Origin: Bacteroidales bacterium
GTDB lineage: Bacteria; Bacteroidota; Bacteroidia; Bacteroidales; VadinHA17
Assembly: GCA_011620595.1 (NCBI GenBank)
Contig: WOYX01000018.1
Span: 17,744-63,414 of the forward strand
Direction of reading: 5' to 3'
Length of the DNA stretch: 45,671 bases
The notes beneath the pieces are model-generated. The model did no database searches, had not been told where the DNA came from, and saw nothing but the letters and a program-made list of their open reading frames with translations. The position numbers were made by a program, and so were the translations under genes. Below are positions 37,415 through 44,273 of this stretch, piece by piece (the first letter of the stretch is position 1; every line of letters starts with the position of its first letter).

Positions 37415-37422
37415 TACATTTG
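37415..37422 (+). promoter_or_regulatory. -7 promoter element of the aminotransferase gene (TACATTTG)
   Basis: TACATTTG matches TAnnTTTG, 38 bases before the chosen ATG at 37461. It overlaps an in-frame GTG at 37422, which makes that GTG unlikely as the start. Confidence 0.45.
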
Positions 37423-37460
37423 TGACTGAACACTATTCGATCTCTAACACATTAAATGCC

Positions 37461-38657
37461 ATGCCAAAATTATCCGAAAAAGCCGGGAAGATGCCGGCAT
37501 CGCCGATACGCAAGCTCGTACCCTATGCCGAGGAGGCAAAACGCCGGGGTGTAAAGGTATACCACCTCAACATCGGGCAGCCTGACATACACACTCCCCA
37601 GGCAGCGCTGCAGGCTCTGAAGAACATGGAGCTGAAGGTCATCGAGTACTCCCACTCTGCAGGTAACGAGTCGTACCGCCGCAAGCTGGCGGAAAGCTAC
37701 AGGAAGATAGGCATCGACGTTGACCATACTGAGATAATAGTCACCACCGGCGGCTCTGAGGCCGTTTTGTTCGCCTTCATGTCATGCCTCAACCCCGGAG
37801 AAGAGGTGATCACTTTCGAACCCTTCTATGCCAACTATAACGGCTTTGCCACCACAGCAGGAGTAACCATCGTGCCGGTAAGATCATACATAGAAGACGA
37901 TTTCGCCCTGCCACCCATCGCCGACATCGAAAAGATGATAACGCCGAAGACGAAGGCCATCATGATTTGCAACCCTAATAACCCCACTGGTGCCCTCTAT
38001 TCGAAGGAGGAGCTGATGCAGCTGCGCGACATAGTGAAGAAGCACGACCTGTTTCTTTTCTCCGACGAGGTCTACAGGGAGTTCTGCTACGGTGCAGAAC
38101 ATTTCTCGGCAATGCAGCTTGAGGGGATAAGTGATAATGTGGTGCTCCTGGATTCAGTGTCGAAGCGCTACAGCATGTGCGGGGTGCGCATCGGCGCTCT
38201 GATAACGCACAACAGGGAGGTGCTGGCCGCCGCCCTCAAGTTTGGGCAGGCGCGGCTCTGTCCGCCCGGACTGGGACAGCTCGTTGCCGAGGCTGCCATC
38301 GACACCCCGAAGGAGTACTTCACGGAGGTCTATGACGAGTATATCGCCCGCCGCGACTTCATGGTCGATGCACTTAACAAAATGCCGGGCGTCTACTGTC
38401 CCCTGCCCAGAGGTGCCTTCTACGCGGTGGTGAAGCTGCCGATAGACGACTCCGACAGGTTCTCACAGTGGCTCCTCGAGGAATTCAGCTACAGGAACCA
38501 GACGGTGATGCTGGCCCCCGCCACGGGCTTCTACTTCACCCCCGGCGCAGGCAAAAACGAAGTCCGCGTAGCCTACGTCCTTAAGATTGATGACCTCCGC
38601 AATGCAATGGAGACGTTGGCCGAGGCACTGAAGGTCTACCCGGGACGCGTTGGCTAA
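37461..38657 (+). CDS. PLP-dependent class I/II aminotransferase
   Basis: A 398-residue fold-type I aminotransferase of the aspartate aminotransferase superfamily. It has the N-terminal VYHLNIGQPDIHTP, the cofactor-phosphate region TTGGSEAV (95-102), NPNNPTG (171-177), Asp202 in SDEVYREF (pyridine nitrogen contact), the PLP-binding Lys235 in SVSKRYSMCGVRIG, and a C-terminal arginine in NEVRVAYVL that would hold the substrate carboxylate. Bacteroidota homologues are usually annotated as aspartate or generic aminotransferases; the amino-donor specificity cannot be read from sequence. The ATG at 37461 gives the expected N-terminus. Single-gene unit, divergent from valS. Confidence 0.94.
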   Translation: MPKLSEKAGKMPASPIRKLVPYAEEAKRRGVKVYHLNIGQPDIHTPQAALQALKNMELKVIEYSHSAGNESYRRKLAESYRKIGIDVDHTEIIVTTGGSEAVLFAFMSCLNPGEEVITFEPFYANYNGFATTAGVTIVPVRSYIEDDFALPPIADIEKMITPKTKAIMICNPNNPTGALYSKEELMQLRDIVKKHDLFLFSDEVYREFCYGAEHFSAMQLEGISDNVVLLDSVSKRYSMCGVRIGALITHNREVLAAALKFGQARLCPPGLGQLVAEAAIDTPKEYFTEVYDEYIARRDFMVDALNKMPGVYCPLPRGAFYAVVKLPIDDSDRFSQWLLEEFSYRNQTVMLAPATGFYFTPGAGKNEVRVAYVLKIDDLRNAMETLAEALKVYPGRVG

Positions 38658-38695
38658 CGTTGGCAAATGCGGTGCGGGTCTGTCCGTTTAAGTAT

Positions 38696-38711
38696 TATCT
38701 TTACAGTAAAG
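38696..38711 (+). promoter_or_regulatory. Candidate toxin-antitoxin promoter and operator palindrome
   Basis: CTTTAC-A-GTAAAG (38699-38711) is a perfect 6+1+6 palindrome ending 9 bases before the antitoxin ATG. It overlaps TATCTTTA (38696-38703), a 7/8 match to the -7 consensus. This is the arrangement expected for autorepression by an antitoxin; binding is inferred. Confidence 0.45.
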
Positions 38712-38720
38712 TAATGGGAG

Positions 38721-38963
38721 ATGGATATTCAGACTAGAAAAATAAACTTCATCCAGGAATTCTTACGACTCAGAAACATTAAACTGATCGAAAAGCTTGA
38801 GAAAATTCTCCTTGAAGATAAGGCTGTGAATTATGAGACCAATCTCAATCCGATGAGTATCGATGATTTCAATGCAATGATCGATCAATCGGTTGAAGAT
38901 GCTAAGCAAGGGAAAGTAATAAGCGCTCAGGACTTGAAGGAATCGGTTAAAACATGGAAATAA
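38721..38963 (+). CDS. Antitoxin of a RelE/ParE-type module
   Basis: An 80-residue, largely helical, charged protein: an N-terminal helix pair (RKINFIQEFLRLRN, IKLIEKLEKILLE), a linker, then SIDDFNAMIDQSVEDAKQGKVISAQDLKESVKTW, the pattern of small Bacteroidota addiction-module antitoxins whose C-terminal part wraps the toxin. The toxin ATG at 38954 lies within its last codons (10-base overlap), typical of translational coupling. Lower GC than neighbouring genes suggests a mobile origin. It appears intact although its toxin partner is broken. Family assignment is from length, layout and context. Confidence 0.8.
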   Translation: MDIQTRKINFIQEFLRLRNIKLIEKLEKILLEDKAVNYETNLNPMSIDDFNAMIDQSVEDAKQGKVISAQDLKESVKTWK

Positions 38964-39277
38964 CCTTCAGGATTCTATGGACTGATTTAGCTGTCAATCA
39001 GCTTAAAGATATTTTTGATTATCATTATATTAAAGCAAGCCCGGTTGTCGCACGGAGACTTGTGAAGACAATATTGGATGCAACCGTAATTCTTCATAAT
39101 AATCCGAAATCAGGCAGAAAGTAAGATATGCTTCTCAGTCGACCTCAGGAATTTCGATTTATTATTGTGAAGAACTTTAAAATCATCTATTGGATTGATA
39201 ATGATTTTAATATAGTCAATATTGCTACTGTATTTGATACAAGACAGAATCCGGAAAAAATCAGTAAAATAAAGTAG
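38954..39277 (+). pseudogene. RelE/ParE-family toxin gene interrupted by an in-frame stop
   Basis: Reading from the ATG at 38954 gives 56 codons (MEITFRILWTDLAVNQLKDI... ending HNNPKSGRK) and then TAA at 39122-39124. The same frame continues without another stop for 50 codons to TAG at 39275: DMLLSRPQEFRFIIVKNFK, then IIYWIDNDFNIVNIATVFDT and RQNPEKISKIK. Together these 107 codons make a full RelE/ParE toxin, with the family pattern P-SGR, FR, NFKIIYWI and VFDTRQNP in order. The stop lies where relatives usually have a Glu, so a single GAA-to-TAA change would explain it. The C-terminal half carries the conserved core strands, so the short product should be inactive. An internal ATG at 39128 could start a 49-codon remnant. 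Confidence 0.85.
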
Positions 39278-39351
39278 CTGACAAGGATGTTTCTCGTGAA
39301 TCAGGCAGCAAAGCCCTGCTCAATCCTCATAGTTCAGTTTGGGATATCCTG

Positions 39352-40527
39352 CTAATCGTACAGAAGATATTTTGCACGTCTCTCCCGGAACCGGTCAACC
39401 CCCTCCTTCCAGGAGGCCCTGATCTCCTCCGCGGTCATGCCCTGCATGATCTGCTCACGGAAGGTGCTGGTGCCGGCAAGGATGTCAAAATAGCCTGTAA
39501 AAAAGTTCTCCTTCCCGGGATAGGCATTGTAGGCGTCAATGATCCACGCGGGATTCATCTCCGGCTTCGGGACCAGTCCGTCTGCCAGTGCGTTGCGCAG
39601 ATCTAAACCGTAACAGACCTCCTCATTGTGCTTCGGCCGCGCTGACCCGAATGAGGGCTGCGGCGTAAAGCTGAAGCCGGTGTCAGGCATCTTCGGTGCC
39701 CCCAGAACCTGGAACGGAAACTCCGTCCCCCTGCCGCACGAGAGCACCGTCCCCTCGGCAAAGCATAACGACGGATACAGATAGATTGAATTCATGTTGG
39801 GGAGGTTGGGCGACGGTATCACCGGCAGATCATACATGGTTTCATGAGTCCAGTTCTCGCACTTTATGACTGTCAGGTCGCACTTGATGCCCCCGGTCAG
39901 CCACCCCTCGCCGTTAACCATGCCGGCATACTCCCCGACGGTCATGCCATGAACCACGGGTATGGGATGTATCCCCACAAAACTTCGGTATTTGGCTGTA
40001 TCCAGTATCGGGCCGTCGACATAAAAGCCGTTCGGATTGGGACGGTCCATGACGATGAACTGCCTGCCGTTCTCAGCACAAGCCTCCATGACGTAGCACA
40101 TGGTGGTCAGGTAGGTGTAAAAGCGCGTTCCTACATCCTGAATGTCAAAGATGACAATATCGATGCCTTCAAGATCTTCCGGGGCGGGCTTTTTCTTTGC
40201 ACCGTAGAGGCTCACCACATTGATGCCCGTGACCGGGTCCGTGCCGGAGGTGATCTCATCGCCGGCGTCGGCCAGGTCCCTGAAACCGTGCTCGGGAGCA
40301 AAGATCACCCTGATGTCGGCGCCACATGAAAGCAGGGTGTCGACCAGGTGGGTTTTCCCCACCATTGATGTCTGGTTTGCCACCACGGCTATCGTCTTGC
40401 CGTCAATCAGCGGGAGGTATTCACCGGTGCGCTCCGCACCGGTCTTCAGTGTCGTGTCAGTTTTATCGGCCGAGCATGCCGCCACGGCCATAACCATCAG
40501 AACAGACAGAATAATAAGGTTTTTCAT
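39352..40527 (-). CDS. NamZ-like (DUF1343) exo-beta-N-acetylmuramidase lipoprotein
   Basis: A 391-residue DUF1343 protein. The family was characterised as NamZ, glycoside hydrolase family GH171, which removes terminal N-acetylmuramic acid from peptidoglycan fragments. The signal peptide (MKNLIILSVLMVMAVAAC) puts the lipidated Cys at 18, so the start is 40527 rather than the longer frame from 40578. Conserved stretches include KTIAVVANQTSMVG, FAPEHGFRDLADAGDEI (candidate active-site region), IDIVIFDIQDVGTRFYTYL and MDRPNPNG. It probably acts in the periplasm in cell-wall turnover or muropeptide salvage. It is a single gene, divergent from the permease gene. Confidence 0.93.
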   Translation of the reverse strand: MKNLIILSVLMVMAVAACSADKTDTTLKTGAERTGEYLPLIDGKTIAVVANQTSMVGKTHLVDTLLSCGADIRVIFAPEHGFRDLADAGDEITSGTDPVTGINVVSLYGAKKKPAPEDLEGIDIVIFDIQDVGTRFYTYLTTMCYVMEACAENGRQFIVMDRPNPNGFYVDGPILDTAKYRSFVGIHPIPVVHGMTVGEYAGMVNGEGWLTGGIKCDLTVIKCENWTHETMYDLPVIPSPNLPNMNSIYLYPSLCFAEGTVLSCGRGTEFPFQVLGAPKMPDTGFSFTPQPSFGSARPKHNEEVCYGLDLRNALADGLVPKPEMNPAWIIDAYNAYPGKENFFTGYFDILAGTSTFREQIMQGMTAEEIRASWKEGVDRFRERRAKYLLYD

Positions 40528-40710
40528 CTCAGGTTCGTTTTGCGTAAAGATATACATCACCGCGAAAAGTAACAACATTCACGACCTCAACTACTGCTGC
40601 CATGATTCAACAACGGATTTCCGGATCCGACACCGGTTTTTCCGGAGACGGCAAGAGGTTGGATGGGGTCCTTACCGGCCAATAATCGAGGTAATTACAA
40701 AATCACAACC

Positions 40711-40759
40711 GCAATTCGCATTCGTAAATCGTAAATCTTAAATCTTAATTCTTAATTTC
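40711..40759. repeat. Seven-unit heptamer-like tandem tract before the permease gene
   Basis: Consecutive units GCAATTC, GCATTC, GTAAATC, GTAAATC, TTAAATC, TTAATTC and TTAATTTC (6, 7 or 8 bases) fill 40711-40759 and end 6 bases before the permease ATG. They share an AA[AT]TC-like core with gradual drift along the tract. Copy-number change here would alter promoter or leader spacing (inference). Confidence 0.8.
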
Positions 40760-40765
40760 GCTCCG

Positions 40766-42010
40766 ATGTCCACCGGAACCTTCATAGCCCGTCGCCTGAT
40801 AAAGGGAAACAGGCAGGATGCCTCATTCTCGCGCCCCATCAACGTGATAGCCATCATCGGCATCGCCCTCGGACTGGCGGTGATGATCCTTGCTGTGTCA
40901 ATACTCACCGGCTTCAAGCAGCAGATACGCGATAAGGTGGCGGGATTCGGTGCACATATACAGGTGGTTAACTTCGACGCCAACCTCTCCTACGAGACAG
41001 TGCCCATCAGCTCCTCCCAGCCCTTTACCGATAAGATCAGGAACCACCCCGGCATCAAAAACATCCAGGTGTTCGCCACCAAGGCAGGCATCATCAAAAC
41101 CGACGAGAACATACAAGGGGTGGTGCTCAAGGGCATCGGCAGCGACTACGACTGGAGCTTCTTCCGGACCAATGTCGTTGAGGGTGAGGTGGTGACGGTG
41201 ACAGACACCGCCAGAACCGACGAGGTGCTGATATCAAAGAAGGTGGCCGACATGCTCGGGCTGAAGCTGGGCGACTCATTCTCCATGTTCTTCGTGCAGG
41301 ACCCTCCACGCATGCGCAAGTTCACCATCAAAGGTATCTACGAGACCAGCCTCGAGGAGTTCGACAAGACATATCTCTTCTGCGACATCGACCACATACG
41401 GCGCCTCAACGGATGGAAGGAGGGGCAGGTCAGCGGATTTGAGATCTTCATCAACGACTTTGACGAACTTGATTATATGACCGACGTGGTACGCGACGCC
41501 ATCGGTTACAAGATGGCCGAGGAGGAGGAACAGCTCAAGGTGACCAATATCAGGATGCGATACCCACAGATATTCGACTGGCTGGGGTTTCAGGATACCA
41601 ACGTGATAATCATCCTGCTGCTGATGATACTCGTTGCCGGATTCAATATGATTTCCGAACTGCTGATACTTATCCTTGAAAAGACAAACATGATAGGGGT
41701 GCTGAAAGCCCTCGGGGCTGATAACAAGGTGATCCGCAGCGTCTTTCTCTACCAGGCTGCATGGCTCACTGCCAGGGGACTCCTGTGGGGAAACATCATC
41801 GGCATTGGACTGGCCCTGCTGCAGCTGAAGACAGAATTTATCCCTCTCGACCCGGCATCATACTACCTCAGCAGCGTCCCGATCAACCTCGATCCTGTCC
41901 ATATCCTGCTCCTCAACGCCGGAACAATGGCCGTGATCATCCTGATGCTGCTCATTCCGTCACAGCTCATTGCGAGGATAACACCGGTGAAGGCAATACG
42001 ATACGACTGA
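40766..42010 (+). CDS. LolC/LolE-type FtsX-domain ABC transporter permease
   Basis: A 414-residue inner-membrane permease of the FtsX/MacB type. It begins with FIARRLIKGNRQDASFSRPINVIAIIGIALGLAVMILAVSILTGF, the LolC/E-like N-terminus with the first membrane helix (about 25-50), followed by a periplasmic MacB-like domain (about 50-265) and three C-terminal helices (for example NVIIILLLMILVAGFNMIS and AAWLTARGLLWGNIIGIGLALL), ending RITPVKAIRYD. In the Lol system such subunits release lipoproteins from the inner membrane for transfer to LolA; Bacteroidota homologues are often called lipoprotein-releasing permease. No ATPase gene is adjacent. The window's many lipoproteins fit this role, but specificity is not shown. 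Confidence 0.92.
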   Translation: MSTGTFIARRLIKGNRQDASFSRPINVIAIIGIALGLAVMILAVSILTGFKQQIRDKVAGFGAHIQVVNFDANLSYETVPISSSQPFTDKIRNHPGIKNIQVFATKAGIIKTDENIQGVVLKGIGSDYDWSFFRTNVVEGEVVTVTDTARTDEVLISKKVADMLGLKLGDSFSMFFVQDPPRMRKFTIKGIYETSLEEFDKTYLFCDIDHIRRLNGWKEGQVSGFEIFINDFDELDYMTDVVRDAIGYKMAEEEEQLKVTNIRMRYPQIFDWLGFQDTNVIIILLLMILVAGFNMISELLILILEKTNMIGVLKALGADNKVIRSVFLYQAAWLTARGLLWGNIIGIGLALLQLKTEFIPLDPASYYLSSVPINLDPVHILLLNAGTMAVIILMLLIPSQLIARITPVKAIRYD

Positions 42011-42157
42011 TTATTAATGTGTTACATGCTTAATAATATTAAGTTACGCCCCTTTTAACGCAATTGATAATTTTCACTTTCCTTGTATATTTTTTAAATC
42101 GGCTGGCTATAAATTTAACATAATTTCAACACCCCGGCATGAAAGAAGCGGCCAGCT

Positions 42158-42176
42158 GAAAGTTGCGCAAACTTTC
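42158..42176. other. Hairpin upstream of gatE
   Basis: GAAAGTT (42158-42164) pairs with AACTTTC (42170-42176) around GCGCA, 45 bases before the gatE ATG, followed by TTTA. It may be a weak terminator for the permease gene or a leader structure of gatED. The surrounding 211-base gap is AT-rich and shows no full TAnnTTTG match. Confidence 0.3.
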
Positions 42177-42221
42177 TTTATTCGGGCACTTCCAATTCTC
42201 AGGGCTTCTGCGTAAATTGCA

Positions 42222-44273
42222 ATGACTAAGCCCTGCCCTATGCCCAGTTTTGATCCGCTGAAGAATTACGAGAAGACCCGCGATGAGATTGGTTATGTCA
42301 GCCGAAAGGAGGCCACGCTTAATGATTATAAGCGGATAGGCTTCAAATCGGGACTGGAGGTACACCAGCAGCTGAAGACAAAAAGCAAGCTCTTCTGTCG
42401 CTGTCCGGCGGGGATATACCATGATCACGACGATTACGATGCCGAGGTGATACGCCACATGAGGCCTACACTCAGCGAGATGGGAGTATACGACGGCACA
42501 GCCCTCATGGAGTTTAAAACGCGCAAGGAGATAACCTACCGCATCAACAACGAGACAGCCTGCACCTATGAAATCGACGACACCCCTCCTTTCCCCATCG
42601 ATCCGGAAGCCCTGGAGATAGCCATCCGCATAGCCCTGGCAGCAAAGATGAATGTCGTCGGCGAGGTGCACATCATCAGGAAGCAGTACCTCGACGGCAG
42701 CATTCCGACCGGCTTTCAGCGGTCGGCCATCATCAGCGTAGAGGGTGAGCTTCAGCTTAAAAACAAGAAGGTGAGGCTGATACAGCTCAGCCTCGAAGAG
42801 GACTCCTGTCGCGAGGTGTCGGACATCGGGCACAGCCGCATTTACAAGACTGACCGTCTGGGCATGCCGCTGATAGAGACGGTTACTTACCCTGACTGCC
42901 TCACACCCGATGAACTGGCCGAGGCTGCCGGGTATATCCGGTTCCTCAACAGGAGCACGGGAGAGGTACGCACCGGCATAGGCGCCGCCCGCGAAGATGT
43001 GAACGTAAGCTGCGAGGGTGGAAGCAGGGTCGAGATGAAGGGGGTGGCACATATAAAGTGGATTCCGGAACTGAGTCATAATGAGGCCTTCCGGCAGTAT
43101 GCACTGCTCAACATACGCGGCAGGCTGCAGAAGATGATTGCTGACCCCTCAGCCTGGAAACTGAAAACCAGGGAGATAACAGAGGCCGAGACACAGTTTC
43201 ATTTTGCACCGGTGCGTGCGGCGCTCGACCGCGGTGAGAGGGTGATAGCCATCAATCTCCCGGGATGCCGCAGCATACTGTCGCACTTCACCCAGCCGGG
43301 CCATGTGTTCGCCGATGAGATAAGCGACAGGCTGAAGGTTATAGCTTGCATCGAGAAACCAAATATGATCCACTCGGAAGATATTGGCCGCGACAACTTC
43401 AACAATCTCTTCCCGGAAGTGGCAATATGGCTTTCGGCAGCACCAGATGATGCCCAGATAATACTGTGGGGTCCTGACGGGGATATACCCACTGCCATCG
43501 AGACCGTCGAGGAGCGTATCCGTCTGGCACTGGAGGGTGTCCCCAATGAGACACGCAAGACCTTTGAAGACGGCACCACGATGTTCGAAAGGGTGCTTCC
43601 CGGCCGCGACCGCATGTATCCCGACACCGACTCACAACCGATTCCCGTTACCACGGAGATGCTCGGGAGACTGGGCAGGGACCTGCCGGTGGATGTATCC
43701 CTCCGCTTCCGGCAGATGAAGGATTGGGGCATACCCGAGGATGCATGGCACTACCTGCTGAGCAAAAACCTGGTGCGACTGATCGAAAGGATAGGCGATG
43801 AGCTGGGCTTCGACCACCGCGAGGTGGGTATCCTGATAGGACACCGTTTCCGCAGCCTCGAAGGACGGGGCAGGGTGGCAGAAGGATTCAGCCATGAAAC
43901 GCTATACGATCTGTTTGCCTTCCTGAAGAAGGAGAAGCTGCTGCCGCCGGTAGCCAGGTTGATGCTGCCGGAAGTTGTATCTTACCCTGGAGTGCCCCGT
44001 CAGACGCTGCCCGGAGATGACGCCTCCCCCGTTCCTGATTTTGCCGCCATACTGGCTGCCACAGGATTCAATCCACTGTCAATGAACAAGATAAGGTCAG
44101 AGACCAGGGAGCTTGCAAAAAGATTTGCCGCCATCTGTCATAACGGCCACAGGGAGGCGGCAGTGAACTGGGTGATGGGACAGCTGCACATGAATGCCAT
44201 CGGCATTGTGCGGATGTCAGAGGTAAGGAAACAGGTTGACAGTATTCTTGAACAAACAGAACAGCAGCTATGA
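42222..44273 (+). CDS. gatE: Archaeal-type Glu-tRNA(Gln) amidotransferase subunit E
   Basis: GatE phosphorylates the gamma-carboxyl of Glu on misacylated Glu-tRNA(Gln) and transfers ammonia from GatD to give Gln-tRNA(Gln). The cradle domain shows GLEVHQQL at 44-51, LFCRCP at 57-62, TACTYEIDDTPP, DGSIPTGFQRS and YKTDRLGMPLIE at 208-219. After about residue 325 comes the AspRS-like insertion that separates GatE from GatB, followed by the hallmark GVPNETRK..DGTT...RVLPGRDRMYPDTD ending at 470, then a helical and tail domain. At 683 residues it is far longer than GatB (about 475) and slightly longer than archaeal GatE (about 620-630); an N-terminal stretch of about 35 residues precedes the usual start. 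It overlaps gatD by 4 bases (ATGA). Base composition resembles neighbouring genes. Confidence 0.95.
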   Translation: MTKPCPMPSFDPLKNYEKTRDEIGYVSRKEATLNDYKRIGFKSGLEVHQQLKTKSKLFCRCPAGIYHDHDDYDAEVIRHMRPTLSEMGVYDGTALMEFKTRKEITYRINNETACTYEIDDTPPFPIDPEALEIAIRIALAAKMNVVGEVHIIRKQYLDGSIPTGFQRSAIISVEGELQLKNKKVRLIQLSLEEDSCREVSDIGHSRIYKTDRLGMPLIETVTYPDCLTPDELAEAAGYIRFLNRSTGEVRTGIGAAREDVNVSCEGGSRVEMKGVAHIKWIPELSHNEAFRQYALLNIRGRLQKMIADPSAWKLKTREITEAETQFHFAPVRAALDRGERVIAINLPGCRSILSHFTQPGHVFADEISDRLKVIACIEKPNMIHSEDIGRDNFNNLFPEVAIWLSAAPDDAQIILWGPDGDIPTAIETVEERIRLALEGVPNETRKTFEDGTTMFERVLPGRDRMYPDTDSQPIPVTTEMLGRLGRDLPVDVSLRFRQMKDWGIPEDAWHYLLSKNLVRLIERIGDELGFDHREVGILIGHRFRSLEGRGRVAEGFSHETLYDLFAFLKKEKLLPPVARLMLPEVVSYPGVPRQTLPGDDASPVPDFAAILAATGFNPLSMNKIRSETRELAKRFAAICHNGHREAAVNWVMGQLHMNAIGIVRMSEVRKQVDSILEQTEQQL

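Noticed and set aside
40711-40759. CRISPR-like or direct terminal repeat of a mobile element
   Set aside because: Units are 6-8 bases without spacers, and no transposase or matching distal copy is visible.
42126-43079. 317-codon minus-strand open frame
   Set aside because: Antisense to gatE, no domain or signal peptide, and gatE is certain.
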